From: Eggerthella timonensis
GTDB taxonomy: Bacteria; Actinomycetota; Coriobacteriia; Coriobacteriales; Eggerthellaceae
Length of the DNA: 64,000 bases
Direction: 5' to 3'
Assembly: GCF_900184265.1 (NCBI RefSeq)
Contig: NZ_FXXA01000002.1
Location: forward strand, 824,734 to 888,733
The notes below the pieces were generated by a model. It ran no database searches, was not told the DNA's origin, and worked only from the letters and a program-made list of their open reading frames with translations. The position numbers and the translations under genes are program-made. This document shows positions 25,331-33,434 of the stretch, piece by piece. The stretch's first letter is position 1; each line of letters begins with the position of its first letter.

Positions 25331-25415
25331 GTCCCCAAAGGGTGTCCCCAAAGGGTGTCCCCAAAGGGTGTCCCCAAAGGGTGTCCCCAAAGGGGACAGG
25401 CACCTTTGGGGACAT
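25331..25415. repeat. Four tandem 13-bp half-elements plus a full TGTCCC palindrome
   Basis: Four exact copies of TGTCCCCAAAGGG (25331-25382) lead into a complete 33-bp element (25383-25415), so the left arm is present five times in a row. It looks like an expansion of the repeat by slippage. Confidence 0.92.
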
Positions 25416-25440
25416 CGGCACCATTTGGGACATCGAACGC

Positions 25441-25470
25441 GAAGGGGCCCCGGATTTCCGGGGCCCCTTC
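25441..25470. terminator. Bidirectional terminator
   Basis: GAAGGGGCCCCGG and CCGGGGCCCCTTC are perfect 13-bp arms with loop ATTT. It lies between convergent usp and ptcA. A near-identical hairpin is at 30322-30353. Confidence 0.75.
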
Positions 25471-25514
25471 TGCGCTGCGCGCGTTTCGCGCCGCGCGACC
25501 GCGCGTCGGCGCGC

Positions 25515-26570
25515 CTACTTCAGCTTCGTGTCGAGGAAGCTGCGCAGCCTGCCCTCGTTGTACTGCTTGAGCGCCGCGTCGGCCTCGCGCATGCGCGGAT
25601 AGAGGAACCAGGCGAGCAGGCCGCGCTGGGTGTGCAGCCGGTTCTCCGCTTCCTGGAACACGATGGAGCGGGTCGGGTGGTCGAGCACCTCGCTCGTGAT
25701 CTCCACGTCGCGGTTGGCCGGCAGGCAGTGCAGCGCCTTGCACTGCGCGCCGGCACGGTCGAGCATGTCCATGTTCAGCTGGTATTTCGGCATGAACGAC
25801 GCCAGACGGTCGGCTTCCTCCTCCTCGTAGCCGTAGTACGTCCACACGTCCGGCACGATGAAATCGGCGCCTTCGATGGCGGCATCCACGTCGTCGGTCA
25901 CGGTGAGCGTGCCGCCCGTCTCGGCCATCTTCGCGCGGATCTTCGCCTGCTCGCCCTCCGACATGGAGTAACGGGCGGGGGAGCACACCGTGTAGTCCAG
26001 GCCCAGCGTGGCGCACATATGGCCCGTTTCCTTGCTCATGATGCCCGTGTCCTCGCGCGAGTCGCCCACGAACACCACCTTGATGTCCTCGAAGCGCTTT
26101 CCTTCGGGAACGTTCTCGCTCATCGTGAAGAAATCGCATACGCCCTGCGTGGGATGGTTGTAGTAGGTCATCGCGTTGAACACGGGGACGCTCGCGTGCT
26201 CGGCGAGGGCCATGACGCTCTCATGCTCCTTGGCGCGCAGCATGATGCCGTGGCACATGCTGGAGATGACGCGCGCGGTGTCCTTGATGGCCTCGTGGGA
26301 GCCGAAGTGGATCTCGCCCGGCTTCAGGTACAGCGCGTGGCCGCCCAGATCGGTCATCGCGGTCTCGAACGAAACGCGCGTGCGGGTGGAGGGTTCCTCG
26401 AAGATCATGGCCAGCGAGGCGCCTTCGAGGATCTTCGGCACCGCGCCCTGCATGTCAGCCTCCTTCAGCATGCGGATGGTCTCGAACAGGTCGAGCATCT
26501 CCTGCTTGCTGAGGTCGATGGTGTCGAGGAAGTGGGTGACGGTTCCTTTTGTCCTGGTTTGTGCGGTCAT
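25515..26570 (-). CDS. ptcA: Putrescine carbamoyltransferase (ornithine carbamoyltransferase family)
   Basis: 351 residues from the ATG at 26570 after AAAGGA. The carbamoyl-phosphate loop is EEPSTRTRVSFETAM, the second site YNHPTQGVCDF and the catalytic loop HCLPANRDVEI. DVWTYYGYEEEEADRLASFM occupies the position where amino-acid-specific enzymes carry their SMG loop; together with the adjacent agmatine antiporter and deiminase this favours putrescine over ornithine. In that pathway the enzyme phosphorolyses N-carbamoylputrescine to putrescine and carbamoyl phosphate. It is divergent from the RpiR gene. No carbamate kinase is in the window. Confidence 0.85.
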   Translation of the reverse strand: MTAQTRTKGTVTHFLDTIDLSKQEMLDLFETIRMLKEADMQGAVPKILEGASLAMIFEEPSTRTRVSFETAMTDLGGHALYLKPGEIHFGSHEAIKDTARVISSMCHGIMLRAKEHESVMALAEHASVPVFNAMTYYNHPTQGVCDFFTMSENVPEGKRFEDIKVVFVGDSREDTGIMSKETGHMCATLGLDYTVCSPARYSMSEGEQAKIRAKMAETGGTLTVTDDVDAAIEGADFIVPDVWTYYGYEEEEADRLASFMPKYQLNMDMLDRAGAQCKALHCLPANRDVEITSEVLDHPTRSIVFQEAENRLHTQRGLLAWFLYPRMREADAALKQYNEGRLRSFLDTKLK

Positions 26571-26794
26571 GCGAATCACGTCCTTTGCGTATGGTTGCGG
26601 GTTCCCGGGCAACGATGGCGGGCCGAACGCGATTCCTCTCCTCGCTCTCTCGTGCAGTGCGAGGTCGTGCTGCTGCGCGATCAGAATACCCGACGACGCG
26701 GAGTCGGCGGCCGCTCGCGACGGTTTTCGGAACACTTGCAACGGGGTTGGTCATGTGTTACTTTTTCGAGAACACCGTTACGCGAGGAGCGCCC

Positions 26795-27559
26795 ATGGAC
26801 TTCTTTGATCAGGTGAACAAGCACGTGCGCGAGCTCAACGCGAGCGAGCGCAAGATATTCGAGTACGTGGTGCGCAACATCGACGAGGTCAAGACCATGC
26901 AGATCCGCATGCTGGCCGCGGAATGCTTCGTCTCCACGACCACCATCATGCGGTTCACTCGGAAGCTGGGATTCTCGGGTTATCGGGAGTTTTCCGAGTC
27001 GCTGCGCTTCGCCAGCCATGCGGCCGAGCAGTCGGAGCTGCCGCCCGTGCTGTGGAAGCAGTCCTACAGCGAGGAGTACCTCAAGAACGTCATCGAGAGC
27101 GTGCGCGTGCTGACCGCCGACAAGATCGAGCAGTTCAAGGCCGCTCTTTCCCCCGACGTGCGCATTTGCTGCTTCGGCGTGGGACTCGATCAGGAGGTCG
27201 CCCATTTCGCGTACCACCTGCTCACCAGCTTGGGCTATCGTGCGAGCTGTCCGGTCAACCAGTTCGAGACGAAGGCGGCCATCGATCGCTTCCGCGACGG
27301 CGACGTCGCGCTGCTCGTGTCGATGAGCGGGGAGGATTTGGAGGTCGTCGAATTCGTGGAACGCGTCCAAGCGCGGCACAAGCCCGTGATAGCCACCATC
27401 ACGCATTCGGCGAACAACACGCTGCAAAGCTTGAGCACGATCGACTTCTACGTGTTCGCCGAGCATATCGTGTTCAACAGCGAAGAGCTCTCGTCGCGCG
27501 TCTCCATGATGGCCATCATCGAGTTGCTTTCGTATCACCTGATGAGACCTGAAAAGTAA
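26795..27559 (+). CDS. RpiR/MurR-family regulator with SIS domain
   Basis: 254 residues from the ATG at 26795 after GCGAGGAG. The N-terminal HTH_6 domain is evident (LNASERKIFEYVVRNIDEVKTMQIRMLAAECFVSTTTIMRFTRKLGFSGYREF). A SIS domain follows (VRICCFGVGLDQEVAHFAYHLLTSLGYRA...GDVALLVSMSGEDLEVVEFVERVQARHKPVIATITHSANNTLQSL). SIS domains normally bind sugar phosphates, but here the gene sits between ptcA and the agmatine antiporter, so a role in polyamine control is inferred. It could sense a general metabolite instead. Confidence 0.85.
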   Translation: MDFFDQVNKHVRELNASERKIFEYVVRNIDEVKTMQIRMLAAECFVSTTTIMRFTRKLGFSGYREFSESLRFASHAAEQSELPPVLWKQSYSEEYLKNVIESVRVLTADKIEQFKAALSPDVRICCFGVGLDQEVAHFAYHLLTSLGYRASCPVNQFETKAAIDRFRDGDVALLVSMSGEDLEVVEFVERVQARHKPVIATITHSANNTLQSLSTIDFYVFAEHIVFNSEELSSRVSMMAIIELLSYHLMRPEK

Positions 27560-27702
27560 CGCGGTATACGCAAGTGTAACGAATGATAATCTTGTTCCAT
27601 CCGTGCCGGAATGCCCGTTCTGCGGCATCCGGCGCTGGAATTGGCCGATACTGACGGCATCCCGAAACGCGATTCCACTCTGCTGCTGCGGCAAACTGGA
27701 AC

Positions 27703-27718
27703 GCCCGTGCAAACGGGC
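27703..27718 (+). promoter_or_regulatory. Leader hairpin before antiporter gene
   Basis: GCCCGT-GCAA-ACGGGC forms a 6-bp hairpin 20 nt before the antiporter start; another, GCCGGATGCC-like, is near 27605-27633. Their role is unknown; attenuation or message stability is possible. Confidence 0.35.
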
Positions 27719-27738
27719 CGCAAGGAACGGGGCTTGAA

Positions 27739-29148
27739 ATGGCCACAAACAAGAAACTACGGCTCTTCGACATTCTCTGCTTATCGTTCGCGTCGTTCTT
27801 CTCGATCGAGCTCGTCGGCTCCCAGGCGTCGCTCGGCCCTTCGATGATCTTCTGCATCCTGGTGTTCGGCGCGCTGTACCTGATCTGCCACGGGCTGATC
27901 TGCGCCGAGCTGGGCTCGACGTATCCTGATCAGGGCGGCATCTACGTGTGGACGCAAAAGGCGTTCGGCAGCACGTGGGCTGCCCGCACCACCTGGTGGT
28001 ACTGGCTCAACGTCGTGTCGTTCGTCCCCTGCACGCTGGTGACGCTCATCATCGTGCTGCAGCAGGTGTTCGGCCTCGAGCTGTCGACGATGGCCATCAC
28101 CGTCATCGCCATCGTGGGGACGTGGGCGGCGGTCGGGCTCAACTGCATCTCGCTGCAGCACACCAAGATCGTCTCGAACGTGGGATCGGTGTTGAAGCTG
28201 TTCGTGTGCGCCGCCCTCATCGTGGGAGGCTTCTACTACGCCTTCACGCAGGGCAGCCAGAACGTGTTCTCGCTCGACACCATCCTCCCGACGTTCGACA
28301 TCGGCCTGCTCGCCCTGGTCCCGGTGTACATCTACGGTCTGACGGGCATGGACCTGATCTCGTGCAACGCCGGCGAGATGGAGAATCCCAAAAAGGACGT
28401 GCCGAAGGCGCTGCTCATCGCCGGCGTCGTATCCATCGTCGTGTACCTGCTGAGCGCCATGGCCGTGCTGTTCGTGCTGCCCCAGGGCGGAATCGACTCC
28501 GCGGCGGGCATGATCGACGCCATCATCGTGGTGTACGGCGGCAGCAAGGTGCTCGTGGGCGTTATCGCTATCGCGCTCGTGCTGGTCTACGTCAGTTACA
28601 TTTTCGGATGGATGATCGGCGGAAACGCCGTGGCGCTCGAGGCGGGCGAAGCGGGCGAGCTGCCCGGCTGGTTCGCCAAGAGCACGAAGTCGCATGCGCC
28701 CATCGGCCCCGCCGTCTTGTTGGGCCTCGCGTCGACGGCGCTCATGCTGGTGTACGGGCTGACCGCAAGCTCCGGCAGCGAGCTGTTCTGGACGCTCCTC
28801 GCGTTCACCTCCATCATCTTCTTCCTTCCTTACATCGTGATGTCCTTCAACCTCATCAAGCTGCGCAAAAGCGACCCTGATGCCGAGCGCCCCTTCAAGA
28901 TTCCCGGCAAGCGGTTCCCGATGGTCGTCGCCGTGCTGAACTTCCTGTTTTTGGCCGTGGCCATCATCGGGTTCGTCGTGCCGCCTGAGGGCGAGGACCC
29001 GTTGGGCTACGTGCTGTTCATGATCGGGGGCGTCGTGATCTCCCAGATCGTCGGCGAGGTGCTTATCGCCCGCGCCGCCAAGAAAACCGCCGCCGCCGAG
29101 CGTGTTGCCGACGGCGAAGAAGACCTCCAGAAAGGAAGCGTCGCATGA
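27739..29148 (+). CDS. APC-family permease, probable agmatine/putrescine antiporter
   Basis: 469 residues with about 12 membrane helices. The start at ATG 27739 follows AAGGAAC. The first helix region (LFDILCLSFASFFSIELVGSQASLGPSMIFCILVFGALYLICHGLICAELGSTYPDQGGIYVWTQKAFGSTWA) has the APC signature. TGMDLISCNAGEMENPKKDVPKAL is the conserved helix 6-7 loop of amino-acid/polyamine antiporters. The gene overlaps aguA by 4 bp (ATGA), which supports import of agmatine in exchange for putrescine, as with AguD. Specificity is inferred from context. Confidence 0.87.
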   Translation: MATNKKLRLFDILCLSFASFFSIELVGSQASLGPSMIFCILVFGALYLICHGLICAELGSTYPDQGGIYVWTQKAFGSTWAARTTWWYWLNVVSFVPCTLVTLIIVLQQVFGLELSTMAITVIAIVGTWAAVGLNCISLQHTKIVSNVGSVLKLFVCAALIVGGFYYAFTQGSQNVFSLDTILPTFDIGLLALVPVYIYGLTGMDLISCNAGEMENPKKDVPKALLIAGVVSIVVYLLSAMAVLFVLPQGGIDSAAGMIDAIIVVYGGSKVLVGVIAIALVLVYVSYIFGWMIGGNAVALEAGEAGELPGWFAKSTKSHAPIGPAVLLGLASTALMLVYGLTASSGSELFWTLLAFTSIIFFLPYIVMSFNLIKLRKSDPDAERPFKIPGKRFPMVVAVLNFLFLAVAIIGFVVPPEGEDPLGYVLFMIGGVVISQIVGEVLIARAAKKTAAAERVADGEEDLQKGSVA

Positions 29149-30242
29149 ACGATTTGACCACCACCCCTGCCCATGACGGGTTTCATATGCCGGCCGAGTT
29201 CGAGCCGCACGAGCGCTGCTGGATGATCTGGCCCCAGCGCCGCGATACGTTCCGCTACGGCGCGAAGCTCGCTCAGAAGGCGTTCTTGCAGTTCGCCCGC
29301 GCCATCGCCGAATTCGAGCCCGTCACCATCTGCGTGAACGACGACCAGTACGACGTGGCGCGCATCGCTGCGGGCGATTTCGCCCAGATCGTCGAGGTGT
29401 CCAACGACGATTTCTGGATTCGGGACACGGGCCCGACGTTCGTGACCGACGGCAGCGAGCTGCGCGGCGTCGACTGGACGTTCAACGCGTGGGGAGGCCT
29501 GTTCGACGGGCTGTTCTTCCCGTGGGACAAGGACGACCGCGTGGCGGCCAAGGTGTGCAGCCTCGTGGGCTGCGACCGCTACCGGCTGGATGATTTCGTG
29601 CTGGAGGGCGGCTCCATACACGTGGACGGCGAAGGGACGCTCGTGGTCACCGAATCGTGCCTGCTGAGCCCCGGACGCAACCCCGACATGAGCAAGCAGG
29701 AGATCGAGGACACGTTGAAGGATTACCTGGGCGTGGAGAAGGTCATATGGCTTGAGCAGGGAATTTTCCTGGACGAGACGAACGGCCACGTGGACAACGT
29801 CTTCAACTTCACCGCGCCCGGCGAATGCGTGTTGGCGTGGACCGACGATCCCAGCGATCCGCAGTACGAGATATCCCAGCGCTGCTACGAGATTCTGTCG
29901 TCGACGACCGATGCGAAGGGCCGCAAGTTGGTCATCCGCAAGCTGCACATACCCGACCCCATCCTGCTGACCGAAGAGGAGCGCGACGGCATGGACCAGG
30001 TGTGCGAGGGCTGGCCTCCCGAGGCGGGAACGCGCCTGCCCGCCTCGTACGCGAACTACTACACGGCGAACGGCGGCATCGTGTATCCGCTGTTCGGAGA
30101 CGAGCGGCATGATCGCGAGGCGGCCGACGTGCTGGCCGAGGCGTACCCCGACCGCAAGGTGGTGGGCGTCGAGTGCCATGAGATGTTCCTGGGCGGCGGC
30201 AACGTCCATTGCGCAACCCAGCAACAGCCAGCCGTGCGATAG
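29145..30242 (+). CDS. aguA: Agmatine deiminase
   Basis: 365 residues, typical length. Family motifs: MPAEFEPHERCWMIWPQRRDTFRYGAKLAQKAF, NDDFWIRDTGPTFV, the EGGSIHVDGEGT loop with acidic and His catalytic residues, GHVDNVFNF and the C-terminal nucleophile in GGGNVHCATQQQPA. The Cys is at residue 356, matching the position known in enterococcal enzymes. It hydrolyses agmatine to N-carbamoylputrescine and ammonia in the cytoplasm. Co-translated with the antiporter; the product is the substrate of the ptcA enzyme 3 kb away. Confidence 0.95.
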   Translation: MNDLTTTPAHDGFHMPAEFEPHERCWMIWPQRRDTFRYGAKLAQKAFLQFARAIAEFEPVTICVNDDQYDVARIAAGDFAQIVEVSNDDFWIRDTGPTFVTDGSELRGVDWTFNAWGGLFDGLFFPWDKDDRVAAKVCSLVGCDRYRLDDFVLEGGSIHVDGEGTLVVTESCLLSPGRNPDMSKQEIEDTLKDYLGVEKVIWLEQGIFLDETNGHVDNVFNFTAPGECVLAWTDDPSDPQYEISQRCYEILSSTTDAKGRKLVIRKLHIPDPILLTEEERDGMDQVCEGWPPEAGTRLPASYANYYTANGGIVYPLFGDERHDREAADVLAEAYPDRKVVGVECHEMFLGGGNVHCATQQQPAVR

Positions 30243-30267
30243 GAGCGCCGACGCACGACGGAGCTCG

Positions 30268-30313
30268 TGTCCCAAACGGGTGTCCCAAACGGGGACAGTC
30301 CCCATTTGGGACA
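30268..30313. repeat. TGTCCC palindromic element with extra half-unit
   Basis: One 13-bp half-unit (30268-30280, TGTCCCAAACGGG) precedes a full 33-bp element (30281-30313). The inner arms, CAAACGGGG and CCCCATTTG, keep pairing with one wobble. Confidence 0.88.
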
Positions 30314-30321
30314 TCGAACGC

Positions 30322-30353
30322 GAAGGGGCCCCTGGGAAATCTGGGGCCCCTTC
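30322..30353. terminator. Bidirectional terminator after aguA
   Basis: GAAGGGGCCCC (30322-30332) pairs with GGGGCCCCTTC (30343-30353). It lies between convergent aguA and the second flavin reductase and repeats the design at 25441. Confidence 0.75.
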
Positions 30354-30362
30354 TGCGTGGCG

Positions 30363-31769
30363 TCAGCTTTCCTTCACGGCGGCGAACAAGTCGTTGAAGG
30401 CCTCGCTCATGGTGGGATGGGTGTAGATGGCATCGCGCAGCGTTTGGTACGGCAGTCCGGCGTCGATGGCCAGCTTCGCCGTGTTGATCATCTCGTGCGA
30501 CTCCTCGCAGAACAGGTGCGCGCCCAGCAGGCGGTCGGTATCGGCATCCACGACGGCCTTCAGCAGGCCGACCGGTTTGCCTAGCACCTGCGCCTTGGGG
30601 ATGGCGGCTGCGGGCAGCTCGGCCAGCTTCACGTTGAATCCCGCGTCGCGCGCTTCCCGCTCGGTCATGCCCACGCGCGAGAACGGCGGGTCGAGGAACA
30701 CGCTGTAGGGCACGGCGCCGCGGTTCTCGGTGGTGCGCGCACCGTCGCCCAGCAGGTCGTCCTTCACGATGCGGAAGTCGTCGAGCGAGATGTAGGTGAA
30801 CTGCAAGCCGCCGACGACGTCGCCCATCGCGTGGATGTTCGGCGCAGTGGTGCGGAGGTGCTCGTCGGTGCGGACGGCGCCGCGCTCGGTGAGCTCCACG
30901 CCCGCCCGTTCGAGGCCGAGCCCTTCCACGTTGGGACGGCGCCCGGTGGCCACGAGCACGGCATCGGCCGGGATGCGCTCCTCGATGCCGGCGACCTCGA
31001 CGACGACGGTGTCCTGGGCGGCTTCGTGGTCGATGCGCAGGACGCGCGCGCCTCGCACGATGCGGATGCTGCGATCTTCGAGGCTGGTCAGCACCGCGGC
31101 GGCGATGGCGGCGTCTTCGCGCGGGATGAACTCCTCGGTGTCCTGCACGACGGTCACCTGCGCGCCGAAATTCGCATACATGGAGGCGAACTCGAGTCCG
31201 ATGTAGCCGCCGCCGATGACGACGAGGCGCTGGGGCAGGTCGCGCAGGTCGAGCAGCGTCTCGCTGACGAACACGCGCGGGCTGTCGATGCCGGGGATGG
31301 GCGGCACGAAGGGGTGCGCGCCAGTGTTGATGAAGATGCGATCGGCTTCGATCTGCTGGGGTGCGGCTGCGGTGGCGTCGGTTGTGGCGTCGGCCGCCGC
31401 TGCCGGCTCGATGGCGAGGTGCGTCGCGTCCACGAACGAGGCGCGGCCGTCGATGACGTCGACGTTCGGCACATCGGCCAGCTTGTGGTAGTTCTTGCCG
31501 CGCAGCATGCCGGTCACGCGATCCTTCTCGTCGATGGCGTCGGTGTAGCGCTCGGCGCGTTCGGCGAACGTGCCGCCCTGCGCCTGCGACAGCGCGGCGG
31601 CGTGCACGAGGGTCTTCGTGGGGATGCAGGCCACGTTGATGCAGGTGCCGCCGTACATGCGGGACGACTGCTCGATCACGGCGACGTTCTTGCCCGCGGC
31701 CGCCAGCGCCCCGGCTAGGGTCTTTCCGCCTTTGCCGAAGCCGATGATGGCTGCATCGTAGTGTTTCAT
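30363..31769 (-). CDS. FAD-dependent pyridine nucleotide-disulfide oxidoreductase, copy 2
   Basis: 468 residues from the ATG at 31769 after AAAGGAAC. It starts MKHYDAAIIGFGKGGKTLAGALAAAGKNVAVIEQSSRMYGGTCINVACIPTKTLVHAA, with the CXXXXC redox pair. The NAD fold has VVIGGGYIGLEFASMYANFGAQVT; the FAD contact is NIHAMGDVVGGLQF. It is clearly paralogous to the 23274 gene. An alanine-rich insert (EPAAAADATTDATAAAPQQIEADRIF) is not in that copy. Likely roles are thiol, hypochlorite-type stress or metal reduction; the substrate is not determined. Confidence 0.88.
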   Translation of the reverse strand: MKHYDAAIIGFGKGGKTLAGALAAAGKNVAVIEQSSRMYGGTCINVACIPTKTLVHAAALSQAQGGTFAERAERYTDAIDEKDRVTGMLRGKNYHKLADVPNVDVIDGRASFVDATHLAIEPAAAADATTDATAAAPQQIEADRIFINTGAHPFVPPIPGIDSPRVFVSETLLDLRDLPQRLVVIGGGYIGLEFASMYANFGAQVTVVQDTEEFIPREDAAIAAAVLTSLEDRSIRIVRGARVLRIDHEAAQDTVVVEVAGIEERIPADAVLVATGRRPNVEGLGLERAGVELTERGAVRTDEHLRTTAPNIHAMGDVVGGLQFTYISLDDFRIVKDDLLGDGARTTENRGAVPYSVFLDPPFSRVGMTEREARDAGFNVKLAELPAAAIPKAQVLGKPVGLLKAVVDADTDRLLGAHLFCEESHEMINTAKLAIDAGLPYQTLRDAIYTHPTMSEAFNDLFAAVKES

Positions 31770-31806
31770 GAGGGTTCCTTTCTGGAAGGAGTGAGTTATG
31801 GAAGCG

Positions 31807-31911
31807 TCTTCCGAGGCTCGTGCGCGTTCCGGTAGTTTGCATGCGGGAAGTATTTGCCCATACCTGTCCACGTGTCGGTGTTCTGTCGGAGCGCGCACGA
31901 GCCTCGGAAGA
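31807..31911. repeat. Inverted repeat, perfect 20-bp arms
   Basis: TCTTCCGAGGCTCGTGCGCG (31807-31826) and its exact complement (31892-31911) enclose a 65-nt loop between two same-strand genes. It has the architecture of the other long inverted repeats but lacks the CCCAGGTCGCG core. Confidence 0.85.
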
Positions 31912-31925
31912 CTCGGGGGGAGATG

Positions 31926-32405
31926 CTACTTCGGTTGGTCGCCGGTCACTTTGTCGCCGGTCCAATCGACGATGCCGCCCATGTCGTTGACGTGTTGGTA
32001 GCCCAGTTCGACCAGCTTGTCGGAGGCCTGCTTGCTGCGCACGCCGGTGCGGCAGTACACGATAAGATCGGCGTTCGCGTCGGTGAGTTCGGCCGGCTTG
32101 TCGGAACCGATGCTCTCCACGGGTATGTTGATGGCGCCGGGGATGTGGCCGTCGGCGTACTCCTGCGCGGTGCGCACGTCCACGATGGTGGGGGAGCCGG
32201 AATCCATCATGGCCTTGGCTTCGTCGGCGGTGATCTTCGCGTAGGCGCTTGCAGATCCGGCGTTCGTATCGGCGCTGCCGGCGCTCATCGACGCGTCCCC
32301 CGATCCGGCGGGCGCGCCCGAGCATCCTGCCAGCGCGATGGTGCCGGCCAGCGCCATCGCCGCAACGGCAATCAGGCCTCCGCGAATCTTCTTGCGAGCG
32401 TTCAT
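31926..32405 (-). CDS. Rhodanese-domain lipoprotein
   Basis: 159 residues from the ATG at 32405, chosen because GGAAG lies just upstream and a signal peptide follows. KKIRGGLIAVAAMALAGTIALAGC ends in a lipobox, so the mature protein is lipid-anchored at residue 26 or so. A Ser/Ala/Gly-rich linker leads to one rhodanese domain (ITADEAKAMMDSGSPTIVDVRTAQEYADGHIPGAINIPVESI). The active-site loop is CRTGVRS, complete with the catalytic Cys. Extracytoplasmic sulfurtransferase or persulfide carrier. No partner gene is adjacent, though the flavin disulfide reductase lies downstream on the same strand. Confidence 0.87.
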   Translation of the reverse strand: MNARKKIRGGLIAVAAMALAGTIALAGCSGAPAGSGDASMSAGSADTNAGSASAYAKITADEAKAMMDSGSPTIVDVRTAQEYADGHIPGAINIPVESIGSDKPAELTDANADLIVYCRTGVRSKQASDKLVELGYQHVNDMGGIVDWTGDKVTGDQPK

Positions 32406-32441
32406 AGTGCTTCCCATCCTCGAAATGTAATTCCCTTTGGT

Positions 32442-32456
32442 ACAGTTGGTAACTGT
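32442..32456. promoter_or_regulatory. Dyad upstream of rhodanese gene
   Basis: ACAGTT-GGT-AACTGT is a perfect 6-bp dyad about 37 bp before the start codon, in an AT-richer stretch. A candidate operator; the protein is unknown. Confidence 0.4.
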
Positions 32457-32560
32457 AACACTATTGCATACAGAACATGAAGTCAAGCATGCGGGTCAAA
32501 ATTCACAAACTTGGTGGGGATCGAGCGGCGAACGCCGCCCGCGCGGTGGTGCGGCTAGCG

Positions 32561-32725
32561 CAGCGAACGCGCGGCAAGCGTTCGGCAGGAATTCGGCTAG
32601 CGAACGGCTAGCGAACGGCAGGCGAGCAGCAAGCGAACGGCAAGCGAGCAGCTAGCGAGCAGCGAACGTGCGGCAAGCGAGCAGCGAGCGTTCGGCAAGC
32701 GTTCGGCTAGCGAGTAGCGAGCGTT
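32561..32725. repeat. 11-bp degenerate tandem array, 15 contiguous units
   Basis: The region divides exactly into fifteen 11-bp units with consensus CGGCAAGCGAG (variants CGGCTAGCGAA, CAGCGAGCGTT and so on), after a partial unit at 32552-32560. Eleven bases is about one helical turn and is not codon-periodic. The array ends 50 bp before parS site 2. Confidence 0.85.
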
Positions 32726-32775
32726 CAAGGACACGCCGGATCAGCGTTCGTCGCGCTCAGCCCTCCGTCTCCGAG

Positions 32776-32791
32776 TGTTTCACGTGAAACA
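32776..32791. other. parS site 2
   Basis: Perfect TGTTTCACGTGAAACA, intergenic, between the 11-bp array and a long inverted repeat. Confidence 0.92.
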
Positions 32792-32882
32792 TCTGTTCCT
32801 ATTCCCCGTTCGGCGCATAACATCCGACGAGCCGCGCCTGCCCCGCGCGGCCCGGACCCTGGTGCATCTGACGAGGGCTCGG

Positions 32883-33047
32883 ATGGCAAGTTTTCACCGG
32901 ATTCGGACGTTTGCAGGCCGGGCCGCGGGAGCGTCGGGATGCTCCGTCCTGCATCATACCTGATCACGAGGAACCTCCGTCCCGCCTGAAGTGCCGCGTC
33001 TGCCAAAAGCAGAGCGCAAACGTCCGAATCCGGTGAAAACTTGCCAT
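32883..33047. repeat. Long inverted repeat, perfect 32-bp arms
   Basis: 32883-32914 and 33016-33047 are exact complements (ATGGCAAGTTTTCACCGGAT...), loop 101 nt. Only a weak CAGGT match to the shared loop core is seen (minus strand). Confidence 0.92.
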
Positions 33048-33167
33048 TCCAACGGCACGACGATGCATGGGGCGCCCGCGAGGCGGCCCGCCCCACGGGG
33101 AGCCCGCCCCGGGCGGCCCGCCCGTCAGGGGGGCAGCCGTACCTGGCGTGGGCCGGCTCGCGAACCT

Positions 33168-33329
33168 GGGCGCAAAAGGACAGCGGTGACAATTTCGGGC
33201 GTGTTTTTGGGCCGCTTGAGTCGGGCTGCGGACGAGCCCTTCAGCATATGCCCAGGTCGCGCAACTCTCGGCGATACCCCGATTCAAGTTCACCTCAAGA
33301 AACATTGTCATGGCTGCCGCTTTGCGCCC
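33168..33329. repeat. Long inverted repeat C (class-1 arms)
   Basis: Left arm 33168-33196 (GGGCGCAAAAGGACAGCGGT...) pairs imperfectly with 33299-33329. The loop has GCATATGCCCAGGTCGCGCA, nearly the same as element D at 37326. It follows the 32883 element after 120 bp. Confidence 0.85.
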
Positions 33330-33434
33330 ACGCCGTACCCGTACGCATGCAAAGCGCCCTCCGGAAGACCGGAGGGCGCGAGGGGAGGGAAGGCGATGCG
33401 GATGGCGCGCACGGGCGCAAACGATCGACGTGCG

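Noticed and set aside
25331-25415. Tandem 13-bp repeats as a CRISPR array
   Set aside because: Units are directly adjacent with no spacers, too short, and no cas genes are near.
33041-33200. GC-rich stretch as a structured RNA gene
   Set aside because: Only simple G/C runs and the start of inverted repeat C; no tRNA, SRP or riboswitch signature could be traced.
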